Below are positions 49,327-57,808 of a stretch of 64,000 bases of DNA, piece by piece (the stretch's first letter is position 1; every line of letters begins with the position of its first letter). Source of the DNA: Viridibacillus arvi (GTDB taxonomy: Bacteria; Bacillota; Bacilli; Bacillales_A; Planococcaceae); contig NZ_LILB01000005.1 of assembly GCF_001274945.1 (NCBI RefSeq), positions 748,959 to 812,958 of the forward strand. Reading direction: 5' to 3'. Position numbers and translations under genes: made by a program. The notes under the pieces are model-generated. The model was not told the DNA's origin. It saw only the letters and a list, made by a program, of their open reading frames with translations, and made no database searches.

Positions 49327-49902
49327 TTACTTTTCACCTTTTCCTTTCGTACGGTACATTTCGAACTTACCAGCGAAAACAACTTCATTTTCAACAGTAG
49401 AGGTTAACTCGATAAATGTTCGACTTTTGCTGTCATCCTTGCCTGTGACAAGTGCTTTTGAAATTACTCTGTCACCTGCTCGTACTGGTTTCACAAAATG
49501 GATTTCTGAATGTACAGTTAGCGCTAAGTCATCATCTATCACTGCTACAGCAAGTGAATTTGCTTGAGCAAATAGATGATGCCCCCTTGCGATACCATTA
49601 CGTTGGAAGACATGCTCTTCTTTCACGTCAAAAATGGAAAGGGCTCTTTCGTCTAATTCAATATCTATAATGTCACCAATCACTTCATCAATTGGTAAAG
49701 ATTTTACATCATTTTCAAAATTATGAGCAGCCACACCTTTAATTCGTTCACGTAATTCTGGTATCGATAACTCCATTCGATCTAACCGAATCGTTTGTAC
49801 GCTCACATTAAATTGACTGGCTAGCTGTTCATCGGTGACGAATGGATTATCGATTATTGTTTGCTGCAATAATTTTTGTCGTTCTTTTTTAGAGTACTTC
49901 AT
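49327..49902 (-). CDS. fapR: FapR, malonyl-CoA-responsive lipid repressor
   Basis: 191 residues from the ATG at 49902, 8 nt after AAAGGTG; a GTG at 49914 falls inside that site. The N-terminal helix-turn-helix is [26 protein letters not shown] (read in part). The C-terminal hot-dog domain contains [23 protein letters not shown]. Malonyl-CoA releases it from DNA. Its own operator is visible upstream. Confidence 0.98.
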   Translation of the reverse strand: MKYSKKERQKLLQQTIIDNPFVTDEQLASQFNVSVQTIRLDRMELSIPELRERIKGVAAHNFENDVKSLPIDEVIGDIIDIELDERALSIFDVKEEHVFQRNGIARGHHLFAQANSLAVAVIDDDLALTVHSEIHFVKPVRAGDRVISKALVTGKDDSKSRTFIELTSTVENEVVFAGKFEMYRTKGKGEK

Positions 49903-49924
49903 TTTTTTCGCCACCTTTCAAAAA

Positions 49925-49941
49925 TTAGCACTTGGTACTAA
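49925..49941. promoter_or_regulatory. FapR operator
   Basis: On the minus strand TTAGTACCAAGTGCTAA, against the known consensus TTAGTACCTRNTACTAA. It lies just downstream of the -10 box, around the expected transcription start, and 23 bp before the fapR ATG. Confidence 0.9.
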
Positions 49942-49945
49942 TATC

Positions 49946-49974
49946 AGTATATAAATTAAAAAAAGAGAATGCAA
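49946..49974 (-). promoter_or_regulatory. SigA-type promoter of the fapR operon
   Basis: TTGCAT (49969-49974), 17-nt spacer, TATACT (49946-49951). The -35 lies in the downstream arm of the recG terminator. Confidence 0.8.
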
Positions 49975-50005
49975 GAGTTGTTTTAAACTCTTTTTCGCAT
50001 TCTCT
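49955..50005 (-). terminator. Terminator of sdaAB-sdaAA-recG
   Basis: AGAGAATGC pairs with GCATTCTCT and GAGTTT with AAACTC across an uneven internal loop, followed by seven T on the minus strand. It overlaps the fapR promoter. Confidence 0.8.
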
Positions 50006-50030
50006 CCTTTTTCAACAAAAATAATTCATA

Positions 50031-52079
50031 TCAATCGATACGATCGCCATTTAATACACCAGACTCTGCTAGCATATTACGTAGCTGCTCACAGTCATCT
50101 GCTTGCCAAAATTCTTCAGTTGATAGGAGCTTCTCTGCATCTTGTCTCGCCACTTCTAATGCTCTGTAATCATGTACGAGATCAGCCATTTTAAATTCAG
50201 GTAATCCACTTTGTTTTTTACCAAAGAAATCACCCGGTCCACGTAGTTCTAAATCTTTTTCCGCTAGACGAAAACCATCATTTGTTTCCGTCATTGAAAT
50301 CATCCGCTCTTTGCCATCTTCTGATTTTGGATCTGCCAATAATACGCAATAGGATTGATGCTCGCCTCGTCCCACACGACCCCGCAATTGATGGAGCTGA
50401 GCCAAACCAAAGCGTTCTGCATCATAGACAATCATAAATGTTGCATTTGGTACATTCACTCCAACTTCTACAACAGTTGTTGAAACAAGAACTTGCAACT
50501 GCCCTTCACTAAATTCACGCATCACCGCATCCTTTTCTTCTGCAGGTAAACGACCATGCATGAGCCCGACTTTATATTTCTCACCAAATAATGTAGTCAG
50601 TTGTGTGTAAACATCGACTGCATTCTGCACATCAAGTTTATCCGATTCTTCAATTAAGGGACAAATAACATATGCTTGTCTACCCATTGCCAGTTCATTT
50701 GTCATTTGAGATAACACTTGATTAAATTGTTCCTTTTTAGCCCAATTTGTCTGAATTTCTTTTCGCCCAGCAGGTAATTCGTCAATAATTGACACATCCA
50801 TTTCACCGAAAGCGGTAATCGACAAAGTTCTAGGAATTGGTGTCGCTGTCATAAATAGTACATCAGGACTTTCTCCTTTATCACGTAAAATACGACGCTG
50901 TTCTACACCAAATCGATGTTGTTCATCTGTGATCACTAGACCAAGTTTATGAAATTCCACATCCGGCTGAATTAATGCATGTGTTCCAATTAAAATATCA
51001 ATATCACCGTTTTTTAATCGTTCCAGAAGTATACGACGAGCCTTTGTTTTGGTTGAGCCCGATAGAAGAGCCACTTCCACTCCCAATGGTCTTAGCCATT
51101 CATCAAGTGACTCTCCGTGCTGTTCAGCCAAAATCTCAGTTGGAGCCATTAGAGCACCTTGAAAACCTGCAGTCACAGCAGCATATAATGCAATGGCCGC
51201 TACAACTGTTTTCCCAGAACCAACATCCCCTTGTAACAGGCGATTCATACGATGAGGTTCTAGTAAATCTCGACATATTTCATTGACGACACGCTTTTGC
51301 GCATTCGTTAATTCATATGGCAAAGTTTGAAAAAACTCTTTTAGTTTCTCTAAATCATAGTGAATAGATAAACCCTGCTCTTGTTCTTTACGAATTTTAC
51401 GTAAGGCTTGTATTCGTAACTGAAATTGCAACAACTCTTCGTATACAAAACGCCTTCTTGCTTGCTTGGCGTGGTTTGCATCTATTGGAAAATGAACACC
51501 TTCTAGCGCATCTGCAACAGGTAACAATTTATATGCAGTTCTTAATTGACTAGGCAAAGACTCTACAATTTCTGATTTCGATTCATCTAGTACTTGTCGC
51601 ATATAATTACGGAATTTCTTTTGATGCATACCGCTCTTCAAGCTATAAACTGGCTCAAAGTCAGCATGATCCACTTTCGGCCCAAAAGTAATTTGGGTGC
51701 CATTAATGACTTGACGGCCGCGGTCCCACTTCCCCGTTACAGTCGCTATAGATCCAGGTATCATTTTATTCTTTAAGTATAATTGGTTGAAGAAAACGAC
51801 TTTTATTAAATGGCGACCTACAAGCATTTGCACTTGTAGACGCGATTTATTTTTCCCTAAAAACAGGGCAACTGGTTCACTTTCAATACGCCCTTCAACC
51901 GTAACACGTTCATTATGTGGTGTTTCTGCTAAATCCTTTAATCGAAAATCTTCATGTCGATAAGGAAAAGTCCAAAGTAAGTCATTGAAAGTTTCAATAC
52001 CCATACTTTGAAGCGCTTCTCCCATTCCTTTTCCGACACCTTTTAAATTCGTGACAGGTTGGTGCAAAAGATCATTCAC
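50031..52079 (-). CDS. recG: RecG, branched-DNA helicase
   Basis: 682 residues. The N-terminal wedge/OB domain (~60-150) binds forks. Helicase motifs are LLQGDVGSGKTVVAA (Walker A, ~285), DEQHRFG (motif II), TATPIPRT (III) and LRGRVGRGEHQSYC (VI). It regresses stalled replication forks and remodels Holliday junctions. It overlaps sdaAA by 8 nt. Confidence 0.98.
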   Translation of the reverse strand: MNDLLHQPVTNLKGVGKGMGEALQSMGIETFNDLLWTFPYRHEDFRLKDLAETPHNERVTVEGRIESEPVALFLGKNKSRLQVQMLVGRHLIKVVFFNQLYLKNKMIPGSIATVTGKWDRGRQVINGTQITFGPKVDHADFEPVYSLKSGMHQKKFRNYMRQVLDESKSEIVESLPSQLRTAYKLLPVADALEGVHFPIDANHAKQARRRFVYEELLQFQLRIQALRKIRKEQEQGLSIHYDLEKLKEFFQTLPYELTNAQKRVVNEICRDLLEPHRMNRLLQGDVGSGKTVVAAIALYAAVTAGFQGALMAPTEILAEQHGESLDEWLRPLGVEVALLSGSTKTKARRILLERLKNGDIDILIGTHALIQPDVEFHKLGLVITDEQHRFGVEQRRILRDKGESPDVLFMTATPIPRTLSITAFGEMDVSIIDELPAGRKEIQTNWAKKEQFNQVLSQMTNELAMGRQAYVICPLIEESDKLDVQNAVDVYTQLTTLFGEKYKVGLMHGRLPAEEKDAVMREFSEGQLQVLVSTTVVEVGVNVPNATFMIVYDAERFGLAQLHQLRGRVGRGEHQSYCVLLADPKSEDGKERMISMTETNDGFRLAEKDLELRGPGDFFGKKQSGLPEFKMADLVHDYRALEVARQDAEKLLSTEEFWQADDCEQLRNMLAESGVLNGDRID

Positions 52080-52968
52080 TTTGCAGCACTGCCCCTCCGA
52101 AGATTTTAGCCTCCAATGCTCTACCTGTCGGTGTAGCTGCTAGGCCACCTTGTCCAGTTTCTCTTAGTGCAGAAGGCATTGTACGTCCTATACGATACAT
52201 AGCATCAATGACTTCATCAGTGGGAATTCTACTCGTCACACCTGCCAAAGCCATATCAGCAGCAACAATAGCATTCGCTGCTCCCATAGCGTTTCGTTTA
52301 ACACATGGTACTTCTACTAATCCAGCTACAGGATCACAAACAAGTCCAAGCATGTTTTTCAATGAAATCGAAAAAGCATGCGCACTTTGTTGAGGAGTAC
52401 CTCCTGCCATTTCAACGATTGCAGCAGCAGCCATTGCAGCAGCAGAACCTACTTCAGCTTGACATCCACCTGCTGCACCTGAGATGGATGCATTATTTGC
52501 TACAACAAAACCAAATGCTCCTGAAGTGAATAAATAACGAATCATTTGTTCCTTCGTTGGATTTAATTTATTTTTCACCGCAAAAAGTGTACCTGGTACA
52601 ACACCTGCCGAACCTGCTGTTGGTGTTGCACAAATAGTACCCATCGCTGCATTCACTTCGTTTGTTGCAACTGCTTTACTTACAGCGTCTAATAAGAGAT
52701 CTCCCGCTAAAGATTTTCCTGTTGCAATGTATTTCTGAAGTAATACTGCGTCTCCTCCAGTTAAACCAGTTACAGAATGCACACCTTTTAGACCGCGTTC
52801 AACTGCTTCTTCCATAACAGTTAAATTGCGAGTCATTTGAGTCATAATTTCTTCACGTGTACGTTCAGTTATTAACATCTCTTGCTCTATCATAATTTCT
52901 GAAATTTGTTTATTTTCACTTTCAGCTAATGCCACTAATTCTCTAACATTATGAAATAAAACTTCCAT
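52072..52968 (-). CDS. sdaAA: L-serine dehydratase, alpha subunit
   Basis: 298 residues. Iron-sulfur Cys candidates are in GTICATPTAGSAG (~115), GGCQAEVGSAAAMA and LVCDPVAGLVEVPCVKRNA. It deaminates serine to pyruvate and ammonia, together with SdaAB, whose gene is 11 bp upstream. The overlap with recG matches B. subtilis. Confidence 0.97.
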   Translation of the reverse strand: MEVLFHNVRELVALAESENKQISEIMIEQEMLITERTREEIMTQMTRNLTVMEEAVERGLKGVHSVTGLTGGDAVLLQKYIATGKSLAGDLLLDAVSKAVATNEVNAAMGTICATPTAGSAGVVPGTLFAVKNKLNPTKEQMIRYLFTSGAFGFVVANNASISGAAGGCQAEVGSAAAMAAAAIVEMAGGTPQQSAHAFSISLKNMLGLVCDPVAGLVEVPCVKRNAMGAANAIVAADMALAGVTSRIPTDEVIDAMYRIGRTMPSALRETGQGGLAATPTGRALEAKIFGGAVLQSE

Positions 52969-52979
52969 TTTTCTACCTC

Positions 52980-53642
52980 CTAATTTTTAATGCGCGTTAC
53001 TTTAGTAATATTCGGTAGAGTTGACATTTCATCTAAAATGGATTTGTCGATATTTTGGTCAACTTCAATAACCATTAATGCCATATTTCCACGTTCTTTT
53101 CGTGAAACTTCCATATGACCAATATTAATATTATAACCTGCTAAACAGTTTGCCACCGCCGCTATACAGCCTGCTCGGTCATCATGCACAACAAGAATTG
53201 CCGGCATACCCCCAGATAACCTAAGCGGGAAACCATTTAATTCTATAATTTCAATACTTCCTCCGCCTATAGAAATACCCACCATCGACATTTCTGTTTC
53301 ATCGTCTCCAATTACTAAACGCGCTGTATTTGGATGTTCTGTATGCGCTGTTTCTGGAATAAATTCATAAGTTAAGTTAGCTTTTTCTGCATCCGCAAAA
53401 GCCGTTTTAATACGTTCATCAAAAGTATCGTAGTCTAGTAGACCTCCGATAATTGCAACATCTGTCCCATGCCCTTTATAAGTTTCTGCAAAAGAGCCAT
53501 AAAGATGTATTTTCGCCCATTTTGGTTGGCCTCCAAATAAGTCACGTGCGACGCGACCAATTCGTGCTGCACCGGCTGTATGAGATGATGATGGCCCAAT
53601 CATAACCGGGCCGATAATATCGAATACCGATGTGTATTTCAT
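52980..53642 (-). CDS. sdaAB: L-serine dehydratase, beta subunit
   Basis: 220 residues from the ATG at 53642, after AAGGGGG; the frame extends 15 codons upstream without support. FDIIGPVMIGPSSSHTAGA (~6-24) is the family signature. A C-terminal ACT domain (ILVVHDDRAGCIAAVANCLA) may sense serine. Confidence 0.97.
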   Translation of the reverse strand: MKYTSVFDIIGPVMIGPSSSHTAGAARIGRVARDLFGGQPKWAKIHLYGSFAETYKGHGTDVAIIGGLLDYDTFDERIKTAFADAEKANLTYEFIPETAHTEHPNTARLVIGDDETEMSMVGISIGGGSIEIIELNGFPLRLSGGMPAILVVHDDRAGCIAAVANCLAGYNINIGHMEVSRKERGNMALMVIEVDQNIDKSILDEMSTLPNITKVTRIKN

Positions 53643-53705
53643 AAAAAAACTGCCCCCTTGCTTAATCGTTGTTAGTCGTAACACCATTCTACATGATAAT
53701 TTAAG

Positions 53706-53733
53706 ACTATACCAAGTATTTGATACAGCGCAA
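53706..53733 (-). promoter_or_regulatory. SigA-type promoter of sdaAB-sdaAA-recG
   Basis: TTGCGC (53728-53733), 16-nt spacer, extended -10 TGG-TATAGT (53706-53711). The -35 uses the end of the fakA terminator T-run. Confidence 0.65.
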
Positions 53734-53762
53734 AAAAGTAGCGCACTCTAATAGCGCGCTAC
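53732..53762 (-). terminator. Terminator of yloU-fakA
   Basis: The GTAGCGCGCT/AGTGCGCTAC stem (one G-U) with a 5-nt loop is followed by six T on the minus strand. It lies 58 bp after the fakA stop. Confidence 0.93.
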
Positions 53763-53819
53763 CTTTGAATAGCTGTTTAATTTATATACCACAATTTCCG
53801 AACAAACTTCCGGTACTCT

Positions 53820-55481
53820 TTATTCAACAGAAAGAATAAATGGGTATAATGGTTGTTTACCATTATGGACTTCCACTTCAACATCTGGATAGTTTTCTTC
53901 GATAAAGCTTGTAAATGTATTAACTGCTGATTCGTCTGCATCTTGCCCATAAAGAACTGTTACGATTTCCGAATCCTCATCAATCATTGATTGAATTAAA
54001 GTTTCTGAAGCCGATGCAAGTGAAGTTGTTGCTTCCACAATTTTACCTTCAGAAATAGCCATAAAGTCGCCTTTATGAATTTCAACGCCATCAATCGAAG
54101 TATCACGAACAGCAAAAGTCACTTGTCCAGTTTTCACATGAGCAAATGCTGATGTCATGTTTGCTTTATTCTCTTCAACTGAAGCATCAGGATTAAACGC
54201 AAGAACTGCCGCCATTCCTTGAGGCACTGATTTTGTTGGTACGACCGCAGCTTCAATGTCTAACACTTCAGCTGCTTGCTCTGCTGCCATTACGATGTTT
54301 TTATTATTCGGTAAAATTAGTACGCGTTCTGCGCCTACTGCTTTAATAGCGTTAACGATATCTTCAGTTGAAGGATTCATTGTTTGTCCACCTTCGATAA
54401 CATAAGAAGCGCCAACACTTTCTAAAAGCTCAGCAACACCCGACCCCATTGCTACTGTAACAATTGCATATGGATGTTTTTTCTGTACTTTTTTAGCTGA
54501 TTCATTAGTATGACCTTCGCCAACGATGTCTGTATGTTGCTGACGCATATTGTCGACTTTTACTTTAATCAAGCTACCAAATTGGTGTCCGTAAGCAATT
54601 ACTTCACCTGGTTGTTCAGAGTGAATGTGAATTTTCACGACTTCATCATCTGAAATGACAAGTAAAGAATCTCCATAATGACTTAAATCTTCACGGAATT
54701 TTGCTTCATCAAAAGGTTTACCACCTAATTTCTCGTCTTCGAAACGAACCATGAATTCAGTACAGTAACCGTACACAATTTCTGATGTATCCATGAAGTC
54801 TTGTACTTTATGGTGTTCAGCATTTACTAAATCGTCCATTGAAGTTGCTACAGTTTTTTCAGGAAGTGCTTCACCTTTTAGTGATGCTAAAAAGCCTTCA
54901 TAAACAAACACTAAGCCTTGTCCACCACTATCTACTACTCCAACTTCTTTCAGTACAGGTAGTAATTCAGGTGTGTTAGCTAGTGATGCTTTTGCTGCTT
55001 TGACTAACTCGTCCATCACAACGATGATATCTTGTTCTGTTTTAGCTACTTCCACAACATGAGCTGCAGCTTCTCTTGCAACCGTTAAAATAGTACCTTC
55101 TACAGGTTTCATAACTGCTTTATATGCAGTATCCACGCCGTATTGGAATGCTTGCGCGAATTGGATGGCATCGACTGTAGCTTCTTTTTCGATTGCTTTA
55201 CCAAAGCCTCGGAATAATTGAGATAGGATAACACCTGAGTTACCACGCGCTCCCATTAATAATCCTTTTGATAAGGCTTGGGCTGTTTTACCGATATGTT
55301 CCACAGCATTTGTTTCAGTTTCCTTTGCACCTGATGTCATCGATAAATTCATATTTGTACCTGTATCGCCATCTGGCACAGGGAATACGTTTAAAGAATC
55401 CACATAATCTGCATTTTGGAATAGGTGATGTGATCCCATTTGCACCATTTCGGCAAATTTAATCCCGTCTAATGACTTCAT
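53820..55481 (-). CDS. fakA: FakA (YloV), fatty acid kinase ATP-binding subunit
   Basis: 553 residues. The N-terminal DhaL kinase domain has the metal-ATP motif FPVPDGDTGTNMNLSM (~32-47) and GARGNSGVILSQLFRG (read in part). The middle and C-terminal domains recall the FakB/DegV fold (HPYAIVTVAMGSGVAELLES). With FakB it phosphorylates exogenous fatty acids, feeding PlsY and PlsX. It follows yloU by 18 bp. Confidence 0.95.
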   Translation of the reverse strand: MKSLDGIKFAEMVQMGSHHLFQNADYVDSLNVFPVPDGDTGTNMNLSMTSGAKETETNAVEHIGKTAQALSKGLLMGARGNSGVILSQLFRGFGKAIEKEATVDAIQFAQAFQYGVDTAYKAVMKPVEGTILTVAREAAAHVVEVAKTEQDIIVVMDELVKAAKASLANTPELLPVLKEVGVVDSGGQGLVFVYEGFLASLKGEALPEKTVATSMDDLVNAEHHKVQDFMDTSEIVYGYCTEFMVRFEDEKLGGKPFDEAKFREDLSHYGDSLLVISDDEVVKIHIHSEQPGEVIAYGHQFGSLIKVKVDNMRQQHTDIVGEGHTNESAKKVQKKHPYAIVTVAMGSGVAELLESVGASYVIEGGQTMNPSTEDIVNAIKAVGAERVLILPNNKNIVMAAEQAAEVLDIEAAVVPTKSVPQGMAAVLAFNPDASVEENKANMTSAFAHVKTGQVTFAVRDTSIDGVEIHKGDFMAISEGKIVEATTSLASASETLIQSMIDEDSEIVTVLYGQDADESAVNTFTSFIEENYPDVEVEVHNGKQPLYPFILSVE

Positions 55482-55499
55482 TTGAATGAGTTCCTCCTC

Positions 55500-55862
55500 T
55501 TACACGTTCGCTACGCGAACACCTTGCACATAGATATTGACTGATTTCACTGCCATTCCGAGTGTTTTATCTAGTGTATATTTTACTTTTGATTGGACTT
55601 GGTATGCTACTTCTGAGATTTTAGTACCGTAGCTAACGATTACATACATATCAATATGTAAATCTTCGCCCTGTTGGCGTACAAGAACACCTTTTGCAAA
55701 ATTCTCTTTGCGTAAAATGTCTGTTAGTCCATCACGAATTTGGTGTTTACTTGCCATACCTACAATGCCGTAACATTCAAGAGCGGCTCCACCAGCCATT
55801 TGTGCGACAACATCATTAGAAATATCAATGTTTCCGAATTCGTTTTTTAATTCAACTGACAT
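55500..55862 (-). CDS. yloU: YloU, Asp23/Gls24 family protein
   Basis: 120 residues from the ATG at 55862, after CAGGAGG. ISNDVVAQMAGGAALECYGIVGM and the end GMAVKSVNIYVQGVRV are Asp23-family features (each read in part). The family is tied to the cell envelope; it is usually next to fakA. The exact role is not known. Confidence 0.95.
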   Translation of the reverse strand: MSVELKNEFGNIDISNDVVAQMAGGAALECYGIVGMASKHQIRDGLTDILRKENFAKGVLVRQQGEDLHIDMYVIVSYGTKISEVAYQVQSKVKYTLDKTLGMAVKSVNIYVQGVRVANV

Positions 55863-55929
55863 AAAAATGCCTCCTGACTCCATTTTGACTAACTCTTATT
55901 GTACTATACAAAATTCGATTATAAAAGAA

Positions 55930-55973
55930 AACCTATACATTCGTCTAGTATAGACTGTAAAGGTTTTTTTCTT
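55930..55973. terminator. Orphan bidirectional terminator between yloU and rpmB
   Basis: AAACCTATACA pairs with TGTAAAGGTTT (one mismatch) and encloses a second hairpin GTCTA/TAGAC. The T-run (TTTTTTTC) is stronger on the plus strand; the minus strand gives TCTTTT. No gene reads into it on the plus strand, and the rpmB promoter lies downstream. Confidence 0.75.
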
Positions 55974-55992
55974 GAAAGTCTATCGAAATCAG

Positions 55993-56021
55993 TTGCAATG
56001 CATAAAAGTGTATGTTAAATT
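55993..56021 (+). promoter_or_regulatory. SigA-type promoter of rpmB
   Basis: TTGCAA (55993-55998), 17-nt spacer, extended -10 TGT-TAAATT (56016-56021), 72 bp before the rpmB ATG. Confidence 0.65.
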
Positions 56022-56092
56022 ATTAAAGTATGTGAAATACCGAACTGAAATTATAATCTTTCAGCTTCTTTTTGTGAGGAGGGAATATAAAA

Positions 56093-56281
56093 ATGCCAAA
56101 AAAATGCGTAATTACTGGACGTAGAACTCGTTCCGGCAACGCTCGTTCCCACGCAATGAACGCTAACAAGCGTACATGGGGTGCAAACCTACAAAAGGTC
56201 CGTATTCTAGTTGACGGTAAACCGAAACGTGTATGGGTTTCTGCACGAGCTTTGAAATCAGGAAAAGTTGAGCGCGTATAA
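56093..56281 (+). CDS. rpmB: Ribosomal protein L28
   Basis: 62 residues, the only plus-strand gene. GAGGAGG is the ribosome-binding site. [24 protein letters not shown] and [13 protein letters not shown] match L28 (each read in part). It has one Cys only, so it is the zinc-free form. It converges on spoVM, and the two share a terminator. Confidence 0.99.
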   Translation: MPKKCVITGRRTRSGNARSHAMNANKRTWGANLQKVRILVDGKPKRVWVSARALKSGKVERV

Positions 56282-56292
56282 TGCACTCATAA

Positions 56293-56332
56293 TAAATGCC
56301 AGGTTGACTTATCGTCACCCTGGCATTTTTTC
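56293..56332. terminator. Shared bidirectional terminator of rpmB and spoVM
   Basis: AATGCCAGGTTGAC pairs with GTCACCCTGGCATT (one G-U), loop TTATC, then a T-run on the plus strand. On the minus strand the arm contains the last codons and stop (ATG CCA GGG TGA) of spoVM. Confidence 0.9.
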
Positions 56333-56473
56333 TTTTTTCTTTCTCTGTTTAGATTTAGCTGTAGCAGTTGTTGATGCTGATGCTGATGCCGATGTTTCTT
56401 TTTGAAATGCTTGTAAACAAACCCTCGCAAATCCACTGACGAATTTTGGCAATTGGAACGTGTATACCTTCAA
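56315..56473 (-). CDS. spoVM: SpoVM, spore coat-anchoring amphipathic peptide, with C-terminal extension
   Basis: 52 codons from a TTG at 56473 with GAGGAG about 10 nt upstream. Residues 1-26 (MKVYTFQLPKFVSG, then FARVCLQAFQKE) match B. subtilis SpoVM at 13 of 26 positions, with Pro9, Gly14, Arg17, Leu20 and Phe23 kept. SpoVM binds the curved forespore membrane and anchors SpoIVA. It lies 14 bp after thiN, facing rpmB, exactly where B. subtilis has it. The odd part is residues 27-52: a Ser/Ala/Thr tract from a repeated GCATCA, then a basic KSKQRKKKEKMPG end inside the terminator arm. The known peptide stops at 26 residues. Confidence 0.88.
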   Translation of the reverse strand: MKVYTFQLPKFVSGFARVCLQAFQKETSASASASTTATAKSKQRKKKEKMPG

Positions 56474-56487
56474 CTCTCCACTCCTCG

Positions 56488-57144
56488 CTAGTCATCTTTA
56501 CTTCTTATCATTAAGCATATGCCTGCTGTGAATGAAATAGACGCGATTCCGTCAGATATTTCATTACTTGTAAAACGAGAGGTTCCTACTTCAATTACTT
56601 CATTGGTGGTTTCATATAAAACACCGCGCAACGTCATATTCTCTACAGGGCCTTTGAATGCAAAGAAGGACATATATTTATAATGATCATCCTGTACCAT
56701 TGTATGTTCACCAGGGAGTAAAAATTGTAGTTCATTTGAACGATTTACTATTTTAATATGTAGTTGTGGATACGCTAATTGTAAGCGGTATACTGTGTGC
56801 AAATTTGCCTCGTAATGATCTAAACGTCCACCTGTTACACCAGTAAGATATATAGTAGTCGGCTCTAATGATAGCGCTTTAATAATTGCGAGTTCAGTAT
56901 CTGTTTCATTCTTTTCAGGTGAGTAACGTTCAATATGAGGTACTCGCTCGGAAATTTCTTGCCACTCTTCATTTGTTATCGAATCAAAGTCACCGACAGC
57001 CATATCTGGAACAATTCCTCTATTTAATAAATACATCGTCCCATGGTCTGTTCCAATGAAAAAAGCATCAGAAAAAGAAAGCAAGAAATCGTTGGACACG
57101 ATCTCTTGCTCAGGGCCTCCAGCGCAAATCACAATAGTTTTCAT
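56488..57144 (-). CDS. thiN: Thiamine pyrophosphokinase
   Basis: 218 residues. The catalytic N-terminal domain has FIGTDHGTMYLLNRGIVPDMAVGDFDSI (read in part) and the Asp-rich ENETDTELAI region, then GGRLDH. It makes thiamine diphosphate from thiamine and ATP. It overlaps rpe by 4 nt and is followed by spoVM. Confidence 0.97.
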   Translation of the reverse strand: MKTIVICAGGPEQEIVSNDFLLSFSDAFFIGTDHGTMYLLNRGIVPDMAVGDFDSITNEEWQEISERVPHIERYSPEKNETDTELAIIKALSLEPTTIYLTGVTGGRLDHYEANLHTVYRLQLAYPQLHIKIVNRSNELQFLLPGEHTMVQDDHYKYMSFFAFKGPVENMTLRGVLYETTNEVIEVGTSRFTSNEISDGIASISFTAGICLMIRSKDD

Positions 57145-57806
57145 TGGATTGCTTGTTCTCCAGCTAATTGAATCTCTTGTAAAGCTTTTGAGCGATCTTC
57201 TTTACCGTAAATTGCCGATCCTGCTACGAATATTGTTGCACCAGCTTTTGCACAAGGAATGATTGTTTCTGCATTAATACCGCCATCGATTTCAATTTCC
57301 ACATTCAAGCCTTTTTCTTTGATAATTGTTGAAAGTTGTTCAATTTTAGGTACTACCGAATGGATGAATTTTTGTCCACCAAAGCCTGGATTTACAGTCA
57401 TGAATAGCACCATATCAATATCTTCTAAAATATGTTGAATTGTTTCGATAGGTGTATGAGGATTTAATACGACACCTGGTTTCACACCATGTGAACGAAT
57501 TAATTGGATTGTACGATGTAAATGACGGCATGCTTCTACATGTACTGTAATATAGTTTGCACCGGCTTTTGCAAAATCTTCAATATATTGATCTGGATTT
57601 TCAATCATTAAATGTACATCAAGTGGTAGATCCGTTACCGGGCGTAGCGCTTCCACTACGATTGGGCCCATTGTAATATTCGGCACAAAATGTCCGTCCA
57701 TTACATCGATATGAATTAATTTTGCGCCTGCTGCTTCAACTTCTTTTACTTCATCAGCTAATTTTGAAAAATTAGCAGCTAAAATTGATGGTGCGATTTT
57801 AATCAT
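57141..57806 (-). CDS. rpe: Ribulose-phosphate 3-epimerase
   Basis: 221 residues, TIM barrel. IAPSILAANFSKLADEV, HIDVMDGHFVPNITMGP, VNPGFGGQKFI and EIDGGINAETI are standard (metal ligands and catalytic Asp pair). It links ribulose- and xylulose-5-phosphate in the pentose phosphate pathway. It is 2 bp after rsgA. Confidence 0.99.
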   Translation of the reverse strand: MIKIAPSILAANFSKLADEVKEVEAAGAKLIHIDVMDGHFVPNITMGPIVVEALRPVTDLPLDVHLMIENPDQYIEDFAKAGANYITVHVEACRHLHRTIQLIRSHGVKPGVVLNPHTPIETIQHILEDIDMVLFMTVNPGFGGQKFIHSVVPKIEQLSTIIKEKGLNVEIEIDGGINAETIIPCAKAGATIFVAGSAIYGKEDRSKALQEIQLAGEQAIQ

Positions 57807-57808
57807 TA

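Noticed and set aside
56023-56286. 87-codon minus-strand frame opposite rpmB
   Set aside because: rpmB is clearly L28 with a good ribosome-binding site; the opposite frame is its shadow.
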